Made by a program: the position numbers and the translations under genes
The notes under the pieces: generated by a model
Told to the model about the DNA's origin: nothing
Seen by the model: only the letters and a program-made list of their open reading frames with translations
Database searches by the model: none
Origin: Isoetes taiwanensis
Lineage: Eukaryota; Streptophyta; Lycopodiopsida; Isoetales; Isoetaceae
Direction of reading: 5' to 3'
Length of the DNA: 64,000 bases
Assembly (NCBI GenBank): GCA_021234155.1
Contig: JAJEKV010000096.1
Location: forward strand, 1,250,010-1,314,009
In this document: positions 22,583-34,620 of the stretch, one piece after another
Layout of the letters: the number at the start of each line of letters is the position of its first letter
Position numbering within the stretch: the stretch's first letter is position 1

Positions 22583-23879
22583 CTATTTTTTTAAGGACCT
22601 GTTCATGGCTTCTGTTTCATAGTAATATATTGGTGGAGGCTCGTCTTCAATTGGCAGCATATCCCAGCCCTTGTCTTCCATTATACAAAAGTTTCAAAGA
22701 ACACAACATGCATGTATGATCTTGGAGGCTTTGCCAACATGTACAGGCAAGTGTTTCAGAATTCTAAATTTTTCCTTCACAATGCCAAATCCATTTTCTA
22801 CACACACTCTGCCCCTACAAATCCTTTTGTTAAACTTACCATATGCACCCTGATTTTGAGTAAAGACTTTAAGGAGAAAGGGCCTGCTAGAATAAGTTGA
22901 ATCACCTAATAGTAATGGTGGAATAGTTACCTGAACTTCCTGGTCTGTAGGCTGCCCCTTCTTCAGTTTTCTGCCACTCAGACTCACCAATGGTTCTTGT
23001 AAAATTTGTTTCGAAGCAATTTTATTATAAATGGAGCTCTTCTTGAACTGGTTGGAATCATGGACTGAACCTGTTCTAGTTACACAAACATTTATAAACA
23101 ATCTGCTATGTGTAACAATTCCTTGCATGAGACATGAGTGCCTCTTATGTCTGCTGTAATAGTCTTCCCCATTGTCCTTTTTCTTGGGTTTCCTCCATAA
23201 AAAAATATGGGAACCGTCAATTGCACCATATATATTGGGCAACCCAGTTGCATCATGGAATTCCTTAATACACTGAGTTAATCTTGCTCCTGTAGGCATT
23301 GCAACAAACCGTTTGTACAGCATTGTCTTCGAAGCCAATACAAGCATGGCTTTCTTGGTATATTTTTGAACTGTTGCTTTCCCAACATAAAATCTCTGTC
23401 CCACATGTAAGGGCATATCCCCATGTGCCAGAAAATACAGAACCATAGCAACTGCTTTCCTTGGATCAACAGGGGGCCTCACTTTAATCCCGGGCCTGAC
23501 AAGATAAGGCACAATTAAACCTACCAGTCTCTCGAATGTGGCCCTCTTCATCCTGTAAAATTGGTGCCACATATCATCTTCGAAGGATGGCAGACAATTC
23601 TAAGCATGGTTATCGATGTTACCCCACTGTGTCTTTGCCTTGGAGCAATCCAAAATCTTCTTGGTGGTCTTCTAACCCTACTCGAACCGCAACCATTAAA
23701 GCTGCAGATGCGCAGAAAAACATACCATTGTTATCTTGTAAAACCTCATCATCGAACAGGGTCATTGGGTCTTCGAGCTCGTTGAGTTCCAATAGCTGCA
23801 AACAGTATCTCTGTAATACAAATCCGAGTGTCAAAGCCCGAAAAAGCATTGCAATCATGCCAAGAATGACCGGATCCAT
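22583..23879 (-). pseudogene. PIF/Harbinger DDE transposase (DDE_4 type)
   Basis: This transposase cuts and joins the element ends. The N-terminal segment (MDPVILGMIAMLFRA, 23879-23619) and the main segment (from 23572) lie in different frames; a frame change or tiny intron near 23600 separates them. The main segment shows an HTH-like region (KATVQKYTKKAMLVLA), catalytic D1 in YGAIDGSHI, D2 in LLGDSTYSSRPFLLKVF and E in CVENGFGIVKEKFRIL. An in-frame TGA at 22694 lies exactly where the usual ACCVLHN motif would continue. Clear family-like sequence follows (MEDKGWDMLPIEDEPPPIYYY) to a TAG at 22583. One stop and one frame problem therefore disable it, although the catalytic residues are intact. 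Confidence 0.8.
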
Positions 23880-24206
23880 GGTTTAGTGGCTGGAATCGAA
23901 AGCCTGGGGAGGCAAAACTAGAAATGAAATATCCCACATAGCCCGCCAAACCAAGAAAAAAACAGGCTTGAATATCCCACAATTTGGCGCCTGAATGGAA
24001 CGTTACGGTTGAATTATCCCACAAAGAGTTCGTCGGCCAGAATGGATGCACGATCAAAAATCCGGCAAATAGCAAAAATTTTGCCAATAACAGAGGCTGT
24101 TAAGCCTCGAGAGACAATTGTCTCTCCTCTCCTCCCAAAAAAATACGTACATTTAGGGGAGGAACCGTATGTGACGAGAGATGGATTTTTTTTTTTGTGG
24201 CCGACC

Positions 24207-24395
<189 letters not shown>

Positions 24396-24608
24396 TGCAG
24401 TATCTGCAACACATTGAAATACATTCTTCACCACGGATAAACATTTGCAAAAAGAAATAGAAGAGAGAGATAGAAATTTCAAATGCTCTTGATATTAATA
24501 TATCAACAGGCTGAAATTCAGTGCAAGCCTGTTTTGCTATGACAGCAAACGGGCAAGGTAATGTACCCATGCATCTGAAAGAATCGTGGAGGAGATAAAC
24601 ATTGAAAC

Positions 24609-24710
24609 CTTTGATGTTCTACGCCAGTCTTAACAACCCCAAGAACCACACATTAATTTTTAATGTGTGGTTCTTCAGGGTTGATAAAACTGGCCAAGGA
24701 GCATCAAAAG
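24609..24710 (+). ncRNA. miRNA-precursor-like hairpin, copy 1
   Basis: An almost complete fold-back of 102 nt: CTTTGATGTTCT at 24609 pairs with the segment ending GCATCAAAAG at 24710. The upper stem (AAGAACCACACATTAA against TTAATGTGTGGTTCTT) is perfect with a loop of about 4 nt. Mismatches and a single-base bulge are scattered in the lower stem, as in plant MIR precursors. A diverged copy lies at 35951-36052. The 3' arms are the more conserved part (GTTGATAARACTGGCYAA). I do not recognise the mature sequence. A short MITE or fold-back element is an alternative. Confidence 0.45.
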
Positions 24711-25683
24711 ATTTAAAGTTTGCTTCAGGCCATAGCTAGCTCAAAAATCGCACGTATGATTCAAATAAATATCCTGTAGTTCACAAAAATCAGAACATGA
24801 AGAAATCTAAAATGAAGAAATCTGAAAATCTGAGAAAACTTATCTGATTTCTTTTCTAATGCAGCATCCAATATCTTTAGGCAGGAAAAAGACTCTGTTA
24901 TTGTTGAATAAAGCATTGAAGGTGCGTTCCCTCGGAATAAATCCTTCCCATCTATTTGTTTGGAATTTGAATTGAGTCACCGAATCTAAATCTGGCAGTT
25001 ACTATAATATTCTTGGCAATCATTACGTTCACGGCACAATACAACGTGCTTTGACCCATATGCAACCCAAACCAAAGGAGATTTCAAGAGGAATTTAATT
25101 CTAAAGTGTTGAGGTAATGGTTTATGTTAAGATACCGTGTAGTAATTGTAATAACACATTCAATAACAATTTGAATGCAAGTCCACTTAGAAGTGACATT
25201 CAATATTATAGATGGATATCAATCAGAAATGCAAGTCAACTTTGAAGTGCATACAATAATAATTCGAAATGCAAAATAAGCATGGGACTGACTTCTAATC
25301 ATGTCATGTCACGTATGAGCAATGATGCACGTAATCATTAAATATTTTTTATCCTTTGTCTCTCTTTGCAATTTAATTTTCTTTTGATAGATCATACGCT
25401 TTCCATGCACCTAGTTGGCAAATTAAAAGCCTATTTTAAGTAGTTGGCTAAAATCAATCAAAGAGTCAACTATTACTATGTGGCATAATTTCGCTACACT
25501 TTCGTGGGTGAATTGCAGCCAGTAGGAATTCAAGAAAGTGGAACATTAAAGGCAACGATCCTCCAACTATGTTACAACCATAGTATATTTATTTTATAAA
25601 TATTAGGTAAAGAGTATAACTTAAGACTGAATGAGGAGGCTTATTCTTCTCCACACTCGATTGACTAAATCCCATGTCATTGG
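24711..25683. other. Non-coding stretch upstream of the dirigent gene
   Basis: This stretch is AT-rich with no gene seen. The block at 25055-25125 (including GGAATTTAATTCTAAAGTG) recurs in diverged form at 57737-57805. Weak direct repeats near 25150-25270 carry AAATGCAAGTC. The last few hundred bases presumably hold the dirigent promoter. Confidence 0.5.
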
Positions 25684-25695
25684 AGTATATATAAA
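25684..25695 (+). promoter_or_regulatory. TATA box of the dirigent-like gene
   Basis: TATATATAAAT occurs at about 25685-25695, 42 bp before the ATG at 25737 and immediately before another ATG at 25698. Plant transcription usually starts about 30 bp after the TATA box. That places the start site past the 25698 ATG and supports 25737 as the true start codon. Confidence 0.7.
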
Positions 25696-25736
25696 TAATG
25701 ATCTCTAGGAAGAGCACATATCACGAATCGTCAAAG

Positions 25737-26264
25737 ATGGCAAAGGTAAACAGTGCACAGATTCTCATAACTCTTCTTCTGATATGTGGAATAGCACATG
25801 GATCAGCAAGATCAGTATCTAATACCAAGAACAAGATCATCAAGTTCTACATCCATGATATATTTTCAGGACCTAATGCCACCCTGCTCCATATTGCCGG
25901 GCCTGGCTCGCTGACAAATCTTTCTTTTGGCTCAGTCGGTGTTGTGGATGATCCCATAACAGAGGGTGCCTCCATCACTTCTAAAGCTTTAGGCCGAATG
26001 AGGGGAACATTTAGCCTTGTTTCTTTGAATGGATTCACCTTTCTTTTCTCTTTATCTGCAGTGTTGGATACCAAGAAATACAACGGCACTATCAGTATAT
26101 TTGGGTCACGCGATGAGGGTGCAGCTGTCAAATATCTTCCTATTGTTGGTGGCACTGGTGATTTTGAATGTGCTACTGGACTTGCTACTGCTGTCACCGT
26201 CTCTCCCCTAGGTTCAGCAATTGGCACCATCCATTATAAGCTTGATCTCACTTTGCCTGTTTAA
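25737..26264 (+). CDS. Dirigent-like secreted protein
   Basis: Dirigent proteins are cell-wall beta-barrels that steer stereoselective phenoxy-radical coupling in lignan or related phenylpropanoid synthesis, often in defence. From the second ATG the protein is 175 aa, close to the family norm. An N-terminal signal peptide (QILITLLLICGIAHGSA) is followed by the dirigent core: KFYIHDIFSGPNATL, FGSVGVVDDPITEG, LGRMRGTF, YNGTISIFGS and the hallmark IVGGTGDFECATG. Three N-glycosylation sequons are visible (NATL, NLSF, NGTI). It is a single exon, as usual. The upstream in-frame ATG at 25698 would add 13 residues before the signal peptide and is less likely. Which lignan reaction it serves, if any, cannot be told. 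Confidence 0.9.
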   Translation: MAKVNSAQILITLLLICGIAHGSARSVSNTKNKIIKFYIHDIFSGPNATLLHIAGPGSLTNLSFGSVGVVDDPITEGASITSKALGRMRGTFSLVSLNGFTFLFSLSAVLDTKKYNGTISIFGSRDEGAAVKYLPIVGGTGDFECATGLATAVTVSPLGSAIGTIHYKLDLTLPV

Positions 26265-26544
26265 TTTCATTCTTTCATTTCAATTCTCTACATGATTGCA
26301 TCCAAATAAAATTGTATCCATATTAAATATTTATTTACATAACTCCATAAATTCTGCAAAGTGCAGAGAAGATCTCTACAAGTATATGGTGCTACATGAA
26401 AAAGTGTGATTTTCAAGTTTCACCTGCACCAGAAATCTTCTTTAGCATAATGAAGATATCTCATCATTGGATATGATGTACCCAAGTCTAAACAAGTCTA
26501 GAATTATCTCATCCAATCATGAACCAATATATAGAATAGTTATT

Positions 26545-26656
26545 CGCAACCATCAAATATCTTCTGATTGTTCGTGGTACTATTGGAATTGCTACTTCTA
26601 TTGTTATACCACATGGCACTCTGTATTATACGTTTGATCTTCCTTTGCCCGCTTAA
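26545..26656 (+). pseudogene. Dirigent 3'-end fragment
   Basis: This is a short decayed copy of the dirigent C-terminus and start of the 3' UTR. The block from CAAATATCTTCTGATTG (compare 26148 onward) through the TTTGATCTTCCTTTGCCCGC end and the following ATTCTTTTATTCC aligns with the active gene, with about 40 bp missing inside. It indicates a former tandem duplicate about 390 bp downstream. Confidence 0.75.
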
Positions 26657-28591
26657 ACTTCATTCTTTTATTCCGCCTCTCTGCCATGATTGCATATTCA
26701 AAAAAAAAAAAAAAAATTGTTACATGATTGTATTCAAATAATTTCTTTCTAAATAAATTCTATATTACGTGCTCTGCAGTCATATGGTGCTACATGAAGA
26801 GTTGTAGGTGTCAATTATCTTTCACTTGCACCAGAAATATTCTTGATCGTCGTTGGCAAAAAGAATTTACGTATCTAATACATTTTCTAAGCTACTGAAC
26901 ATGGATACACTCATGTGAGGTAAGTAAGTGAAGTTGAATAGTAAGTGCGCCATTTTCTTGCAACCAAATTAATTTCAGTCAAGAATAACAACTTCGCACA
27001 ATGATGTAAACATACACATTAAAGGCCACATCTGAAGGTCTAATATTCTAGGCATTAAAGGCCACATCTAAAAGTCTAGTATTCTAGATGCATATTACTA
27101 TAGGTACATTACCATACATCCACAATTATCATATGTAACATTCCAAAATAGAACAAAGAAAAAGGAAAAGATAAAAAAGAAACAGTTTTCCCAACGTGGG
27201 TTGTATTTTATATCTTTTTATTTATATTATTATATATTATAATATTTTAGGGTGTGTCGTGAATCACGCCCTAAACATTTGACGGCCCAGATTTAACCTA
27301 AAAATTGCACGGTCCAGATAGCCAAAGATAGCCCCCTTTTTTGTTTGTTTTTTTTTTAGCAGCCAGCCCAACCAAGCCTACAACCTTCCTTGCAATTTAA
27401 GCTATCTACGTAGCATCTCCACATCAGCTAAACCTGACGTAGCCTTGTTAAAAGCCGTTGGAGTATCATTTTTTAAAATTCACGGTTATGAAAATTAGAA
27501 GATGGGTCAGAAAATGCGATGCGAGATATCCAGGGGCGTCGCAAGGGCAACCGGGCCTTTTGCCCTTTTCCTCCATCTGTAGTCCCGGACACCTCCTCTC
27601 AACATTCCCAAATCCCACCATGCATGCTTCAAAGCATTCCCCTGAACCCAAAAGCCAGGTATGGTTCTGTCTAGGCCGTATTTACACCAATTGGCTGTAA
27701 TTTTAAAGATCCTCATCTCTGGCAAAGCAATCCATGGCGGGTTGTGAAGCCAAGAACAGAAAATCCAGGTATATTCTTATCCAGAGATGAGACTCAAGTC
27801 CTGATTGAAATAAATTAAGGAACACATCCGTAAAAAACAGTCTGAGGTCCTGAGCTCATATGAATTCCAATTAGCTTGTCGATATCCGATGGATTAATGG
27901 TAGGTTTTGACTCTCGGTTTTCAAATTTCCCCTGTTTTTTAATATTTTTTTGAAGCAGAGCTATCAGGTGCTTACACACAAAAAGGGACTTTGTTCGTAT
28001 AGGTTTGGATACACAAGTTTCAGATTTTCGCCGCATCCATCTTTTGAAAGTCCCGGGCAGAGGAATTAGTGGGTGATCTTGTTAGAGTTCCATTTTGCAC
28101 CGCAGGAAGTATTGGTCCAGATATAATGAGAAATTTTTGTGGGGAATGCTCTTCGATCATCCCACTAGGCCACAAATTTGATACAATGAATATACGGAGG
28201 TGCTACATATAGGCCAAGAACCGCAGCAAAGGCTTGAATTAGGAAAAAAAAATACTGTACAGCTCCTTAGTTATGTTGAAGGAAGGTGGGTTCCCACCAA
28301 AATATTGGCCCTGTGTACGCAACTCGAGTTGTGTTGTAGCCATAGTTAGGTTCAACCTTTGGTCTAGGTTATATCTTTTTCAAAGAAATAAATATTTACC
28401 TTCCTTGAGGATGCCGACTGATGCCTCAGTTTCTCCTGCAATAATGCTATAGTTTTTGTCGCTTCCACTCGACATGCTCCGCATTATGATTCTTCTTACC
28501 TCGGGCACTTCCTTTTTCTTGGTAACTTTTCAAGGCATCTATCAAATATCAAATCCGTTGAGGTAAGATATGGTAGCTCCATCTATCATAT
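26657..28591. other. No recognisable gene
   Basis: Short frames near 27458-27725 and 27815-28036 overlap on both strands and have no family features. A 17-A run is at about 26700. A GC-rich segment at 27540-27670 could be a gene scrap, but I cannot place it. The stretch ends at the left terminal repeat of element A. Confidence 0.5.
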
Positions 28592-28623
28592 AACCATCAT
28601 TCATTTAAATTGGGATTATGTCT
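28592..28623. repeat. Left terminal repeat of element A
   Basis: This 32-bp sequence begins AACCATCATTC and includes GGGATTATGTC. It is identical to 30389-30420 except for one A-to-T change. Confidence 0.75.
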
Positions 28624-28789
28624 TAATTTTGGAACAAATTTCATATTGCATGTTTTCAATAGCATATTCAAATTCACACAAATCACCTCAAAAGTATGAA
28701 AACATAATCATATTATTTACCAAATAGTAAATATTTCACAATATAACACCATACTATAAAAACACGATGAAGAAAATTTACATAGTTAT

Positions 28790-30388
28790 TCACTTTTGTT
28801 CAAGCACCCCCAATGATATCATAACCTTCTTCCTGACATCCTGGGGTATTGTAATTCTCACATTCTACTTGGAATAGTTTTTAGAGTCCATGAGTACAAT
28901 ACACTTTCAAAGTCCAGCCAAAGATAAGAATCACTTGGATTTCTCCTCCATCTCTTTGTCCAACAATCTAAGTACCTTTCTTTATCCGATACATTGGTCA
29001 ACTGATGCACTGGACACCACCATTCTACCCCCACATGGTTGAAGTTAATATTACCTTCTTCTTTGCAAATATCAGAGATGGTGTACCCCAAAAATCTGCT
29101 GGCTTTATTACCACAAATTGGTGACATTCCAAGTCAGTGGAAGGTTCATAAGCTTCCATGCCTAGAAACTTTGGCCTATTGTTCTTAGGAACAACATAGT
29201 GTTTGTCAGAAGGAGGAGGAGCATAATGCTTACGAATGCTACTAACAGTGTCATTAACATCCTCAACATCTGCTAAGGTCTTCCACCTAGTTTTAGGCAA
29301 CCACCCTTCTTTCAATTCATCTGAGGATGTGTCTATTCTTTGAGTAAGCTACCAAAGCATGGTTGGTGTCATCATGGTTGGTTTGCCAATGCTTTATATA
29401 GTCCTGGATTCCTTAAATCCCAATTGCTTAACTTCTTTAGTAGGTTTTAGAGCTTTTGGTTGACTTGGAGGTATCATAGTTTGCCATTCTCATCTTTACG
29501 CCATATTTCCTCCCATCCTCTCCACTCCTCCTCTGAAGGTCTCATCTTCCATTGAAAAATTGGAATCCCATTTCTCACCCAAAAAGTGAACTGCAGAGGC
29601 CTGGAATGACCTTCACGATTCAATGCATAACCATTCACAAAGCTCTTGCAATCAGGCACTTCTTCTATAAGAGAACCTATAAGGTTTGGAGTAGTGCATT
29701 CATGCAAGATTTCCATTAGCTTAGGAAAGTTGGTCACTGTCACTGCTTCAGTATACAACTATATTTGGCAAATAACGCATCCACATACTCATGGGTATGC
29801 CAAGGTATCAAATACCCTAAATTAACTCTTTCAAATATCCCCACAGCTGTTAAGTAGGATAGGAAAGAAAACATCCCACCTGTTCTTATTTTGGCCTGCA
29901 CAATTATCAAGTTACAAGAGGAACCTTCTAGGTAGATCTTGAGCTTTAAGACGTGAAGTTGGAGCTCCAACATGTCCACTAGACCCATGCTTTATAAACC
30001 TTGCATTGCTAAACTTTTCAATATACAAGGTTTTCATCTAACAATGCACTACGAGTGCCTGGCTAGCTGTAGGGTCCTGGAGTGACCATTATATCCATTT
30101 TCATAGTTTCTCAAACACCTCATGATACTCCCAATATGAAATTTTGGACCATCACTCCACAACTCCAAACTAAAATGCCCATAGTAGGCTTGAGTCTGCC
30201 CATGCAAGATTGCCCGGGTCATTGAGATCTGTAAAGGGTATGATCTTCCACATGACTTTGATATGTACTTGAATTGTGGAAGACAAGTCTTTTGCTGCCA
30301 TCTTGTCATGTATAATACATAAATAGTTATTAGGTTCCAATGCAGATAAGGTCCTCCACATCCAATAAAATGATCTACATGATAGTTG
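28790..30388 (-). pseudogene. DUF7869-type transposase-like protein, C-terminal part (element A)
   Basis: This is the continuation of the gene that starts at 42318 and is split by element B at 30388/41106. It resembles the element B protein: NNYLCIIHDKM, the histidine/aspartate block HTHEYVDALF (HTHEDVDALF in element B), then NFPKLMEIL, SFVNGYALNREGHSRPLQFTFWV, IFQWKMRPSEEEWRG, and a C-terminal WW-rich region (VEWWCPVHQ) that looks like a chromatin-type reader fold. Frameshifts near 30180, 29470 and 29110 and several stops disable it. A frame end at 28790 matches the element B stop. Confidence 0.7.
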
Positions 30389-30420
30389 AACCATCATTCA
30401 ATTAAATTGGGATTATGTCT
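30389..30420 (+). repeat. Left 32-bp terminal inverted repeat of element B
   Basis: It starts AACCATCATTC and ends GGGATTATGTCT. It is the exact reverse complement of 41074-41105. The target duplication GTTG is at 30385-30388. Confidence 0.9.
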
Positions 30421-30608
30421 TGATTTTGGGACAAATTTCATATTGCAAGTTTTTTAGTAACTTGATAAAAGTCACAATATGTTAACATATAATCACACAC
30501 CTTAATATAAATTCATACCTTAACTTCAAATTACAAAATCATATATCATGAAACTCAAGTAGTACACAACTTTTATTAACTGTAGAAAAGATACATAGTA
30601 ACTGTTTT

Positions 30609-33575
30609 TCATTTTTCCACTAGCATCTCCAAGGATATGAGAACCTTATTCCTTACATCCTAAGGTATTGTAACTCTCGCTGTTTTACTAGGAATAGTTT
30701 TTGGAGTCCACGAGTACAATACGGTTTCAATGTCTAGTCAAAGATCAGGATCACTAGGATTTCTCCTCCAGCTCTTTGTCCAACAATCTGAATATCTTTC
30801 TTTATCAGTGACATTACTCGACTGATGTACTGGACACCACCATTCCACGCGCACCTTATTGAAGTTAACATCATCTTCTTCTTTGCAAATATCCGAGATA
30901 GTGTATCCCAACCACACTGGATAGGTCTCTAGATCTGCTGGTTTTACTACTACAAATTGGTGGCACTCCACGTCAGTAGAAGGTTCATAACAATCCATGC
31001 CTAGATATTTTGGTCTAGGCTTCTTAGGACCAACATAGTGTTTATCAGATTGAGGAGGAGCATATGCCTTCACAATGCTACTAATGGTACCATCATCTTC
31101 GTCAGCACCAGCTAATGTTTTCCACTTACTTTTAGGGAACCACCCTTCTTTCAGCTCTTCTGAGGATGTGTCTACCTCATCCAACAAGTTGATCACCTTC
31201 TTCCAATAATCTATCAATGCACGATTAGTCTCATCTGAATTAGTTTGCCAATGCTTGATGTAGTCATTGATGTCATCCTTAGTCAATCCCAATTGCTTGA
31301 CTTCTTCAGTTGGTTTTAGAGCTTTTGGTTGACCAGGAGGTATCATAGGCTTGCCATTTGCATCCCTGTGCCAAATTTCTGCCCCACCTCTCCACTTCTC
31401 CTCTGAAGGTCTCATTTTCCATTGCATGATTGGAATCCCTTCTCTCACCCAAAAGTGAATTGAAGAGGTCTAGAATGACCTTCCATGTCGAGAGCATAAC
31501 CATCCACAAAACTCTTCCAATCAGGCACTTCTTCTATGATAGATCCTATAGGAGATGGATTTGTACATCCATGAAATATTTCCAATAGCCTGGGAAAGTT
31601 GGTAACCGTCTGTCTGTGCCTCAACACATGACTATATTTTCCAAACAATGCATCCACATCCTCATGAGTATGTCCGGCATTAGGAACCCCAAATTGACTC
31701 TTTCAAAAATACCCACAAATTAAGTAAGTAGGATAGGAAAGAAAACATCCACTGTTCTTATTTTTGACCAAAGACAATTATCTAGTTGCAAGAGGAGCTT
31801 TACAAGCAGGATCTCGAGGTTTATCACGAGATGTTGAAGCTCCAACATGTTCATTAGGTCCATTCCTCCTAAACCTTGCCTTGCTAAACTTTTCAATCTT
31901 GTTAGGAGTTCCATCCAAAGGCTCGGCTAGTCAGTAGGATCCTCGTAGGTGACCATTGTAACCCTTCTTATAGTTTCTTAAACACCTCATGATACTCCCA
32001 ATGTGAAAATCGGACCATCACTCCACAACTCTAAACTGAAATGGCCATAATAGGTCCGAGACTCCACCATGAAATATTGCCCCGCCATTGAAATCTGCAA
32101 AGGGTATGATCTTCCACATGACTTAGGAATGTACTTGAATTGTGGAAGACAAGTCTTCTGTTGGTCCATTTTATCATGTATAATACATAGATAGTTATTA
32201 GGTTCCATTGCGCATAAGGTCCTCCACATCCAATAAGTTGATCTACATGATAGTTGATCTGTCATATGGTCCTTCATATGTTCCCTTATCTTTGCCCTTA
32301 GACTTGGTTGCACGCCTCTTATCTAGTGTCTCCTTCAGCTTAGCACATAAATTGCACTTGGCAAAGTTGTTTGAAGTTGCTATGGTCACATGCTTGAAAT
32401 GCTTATTCCATAGCCTACTAAAACTGGGCTGGGATATAGAGCCCACTCCAAGTTCCCGAAGCAATGCATTTATTTCCTCTAATATGCTCTTCTGGGTACA
32501 ATGGGATGGCAATCTCTTTTCAACAATAACTCTACCCTGTTCATCCTTCTTACTCTTATGTGGCATGTTTTCTGCATTGAAATCCACATATCTTTCAAAT
32601 ATTTCCTTTGCAGCTATAGTTCTTGAGGTAGGCCTTACCAGGCCAGTGTTCCCATGCAATGTAATCCTACTACCATTTTCATGTCTCTTTTGCCAGTTGT
32701 GCCAAAAAGAGGTTGGAATTCCATGTATAGCCATCCATGCTTTTGAACATATCCACTTTCCATTCAATGGGAATCTTTTCTTCTTTGATCTTTCATCTTG
32801 AATTGCATAGCCAAATATGGTGTACATGAAATTCCTCCTGCTATCACACTTATGTTCCTGATATGTAGCTCTTGCTACCACCATCTCCTCTATTGTGAAC
32901 ATTCTAATACAGGAGGCCCAACAACATTCTTCCTCTAACCTTCATCGGGGCTTCATGAGAACAATCATAATCTGACTTGCATCTTTTGGTGGGATAATGT
33001 TTGAAAGTTGGAAGTGGCCTCTTGCTACACTGTGTGAACATTATTGACAATGGTTCTACATCTATAGGAAACATGTAGTTCCCCTCCAGTTTAATACTGT
33101 CCCTAGGCCATGCAACAATAGTTGGAACCTCTAGTTGCTTCACACAAGCAAGGCATTCTTGTTTGCCTGAACCCTTTTCCTTCCAATTGTCATATAATTT
33201 TGAGATTGCCACACCTAACATGTCCTCCCCTAATCTTTCATCATTCACTGCATTGATAGGATCTGCTAGAACAATAATCCCTTCTCCTACCGCCTCTCTG
33301 TTGCATGCATGCAGGATCTTGACCTTTTTGTTTTTCCAATCGACCCGAGTATGAAGTACAATTTCCTTTCCTTTGGCATCATCCTTTTCATTTGAGGTCT
33401 TTTCCTTTCCTTTGCCATCATCAACATCATTTGGAGTCTTTTCCTTTCCTTTGCCATCATCAACATCATTTGAGGTATTTTCCTTTCCTTGGCCATCATG
33501 TTCATTAGTTGGGGATTTTTCCTTGCCTTGATCAGCATCATTAGAGGCTTTTTTTTTAGCATTTTGCATGGCCAT
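30609..33575 (-). pseudogene. DUF7869-type transposase-like protein with DUF8039-like N-terminus (element B)
   Basis: The main gene of element B, probably its transposase. ATG at 33575 opens a repetitive basic/acidic tail (KGKEKTSNDVDDG repeats). A DUF8039-like segment follows (GEGIIVLADPINAVNDERLGEDMLGVAIS to VAWPRDS). After a 2-bp frame lesion near 32935 comes a cysteine-rich helical part (WICSKAWMAIHGIPTSFWHNW, QPSFSRLWNKHFKHVTI, C-x2-C in AKCNLCAKL), then the aspartate block NNYLCIIHDKMDQQKTCLP, and HTHEDVDALFGKYSHVL, a hallmark of DUF7869 proteins. The C-terminus (VEWWCPVHQ, VLYSWTPKTIPS) resembles a reader domain. Lesions: frame changes near 32935, 32290, 32000 and 31445, a TGA at 30738 and a TAG near 30660. 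Family assignment is by motif memory only. Confidence 0.7.
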
Positions 33576-33727
33576 TGACCTAGAATGCATAAAAACATAT
33601 AGTAAGTTAGCATATCCAAATAACCTCTCAATAACATGTTCATAAATGAAAGCCTCATATGTCTTATTCTATTTGATCATTCTATTTATATAATGGGACT
33701 CCCCAAGTTATTTTCCTCAACATTATA

Positions 33728-34181
33728 TATGAATAAAACCCTCTACTTATTAACCTTCTAACTTGTATCCTATAATAACCTTTGTAATAAATTTTAACCT
33801 TGTAATTATAAGGGATAACCCTTATAAGGGTTAATCTTAAAGGGTTAATTTAACCCTTAAAGGGATAACCTTGGTATCCTATAATAACCCTCATAATAAA
33901 TTTAACCTTGTTATTACAAGGGAATAACCTTGTCCTTAAAACAATTAACCTTGGTATTCTATATGAATAAAACCCTCTACTTATTAACCTTCTAACTTGT
34001 ATCCTATAATAACCTTTGTAATAAATTTTAACCTTGTAATTATAAGGGATAACCCTTATACGGGTTAACCTTAAAGGGTTAATTTAACCCTTAAAGGGAT
34101 AACCTTGGTATCCTATAATAACCCTTATAATAAATTTAACCTTGTTATTACAAGGGAATAACCTTGTCCTTAAAACAATTA
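33728..34181. repeat. Tandem duplication, 234-bp period
   Basis: Two copies start at about 33728 and 33962 and are almost identical. Each is packed with TTAACCCTTAAAGGG-type palindromic words and lies upstream of the DUF7869 gene on the minus strand, so it could serve as its promoter or enhancer. Confidence 0.9.
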
Positions 34182-34299
34182 ACCCTTGCAATAAATTTTC
34201 GCGGAAGTTATAATGGCGCGGTACGAAATTTTGAAAGCAGTTATTATTTCAAGTTAGCATTCATTTTCGAACTTCTCTCTCACTTTCGAATTCCAATTC

Positions 34300-34620
34300 C
34301 AATTCCAGGCATTCTAGGTTCGTCCAATTCCAGGCGCTTCTGCTTCTACTTTTGGCGCTTCCAATTCTAGGCGCTTCTGCTTCTGGGCGCTTCCAATTTC
34401 TCGGCTTCTATTATCTGCTTCAATCTCGGCTTCTGCTTCAATATCGGCTTCTCGGCTTCTATCTGCTTTAAACTATCGGCTTCTATCTGTTTTTATCGGC
34501 TTCTATCGGCTTCTATCTGTTTTTATTTGCGCTTTCGAGCTTTTCGGCTTCTACAATCTTCTGCTTTAGGGTTTTCGGCTCAAAGGTTTCTACAAAGCAT
34601 TCGGGTAAAGGTCTCTGGTT
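34300..34620. repeat. Degenerate CGGCTTCT repeat region
   Basis: At least 15 copies of (T/A)CGGCTTCT or GCGCTTC, often followed by ATCTG, are spread over about 300 bp with irregular spacing. No frame is coding. It is pyrimidine-rich on the plus strand. Confidence 0.75.

Larger units (their letters stand above)
15365..24126. mobile_element. PIF/Harbinger DNA transposon (with nested copia)
   Basis: The unit contains the two genes that define PIF/Harbinger elements, a Myb/SANT-like DNA-binding protein on the plus strand and a DDE transposase on the minus strand, plus a third ORF between them. The ends are tentative. The left side around 15365-15389 (GAGAGATGATT then CTAACAGCC) and the reverse complement of the right side around 24090-24126 (GAGAGACAATT then CTTAACAGCC) are similar but differ by an insertion. 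A TWA target duplication was not found. A truncated Ty1/copia element of about 4.2 kb interrupts the Myb gene. Confidence 0.65.

Noticed and set aside
25847-26230. A 127-codon minus-strand frame across the dirigent gene
   Set aside because: It is the antisense of a well-supported gene and has no features of its own.
27458-27725. Short frames on both strands near 27.5-27.7 kb as a small gene
   Set aside because: Both strands are open by chance in a GC-rich patch and neither has a recognisable domain or splice context.
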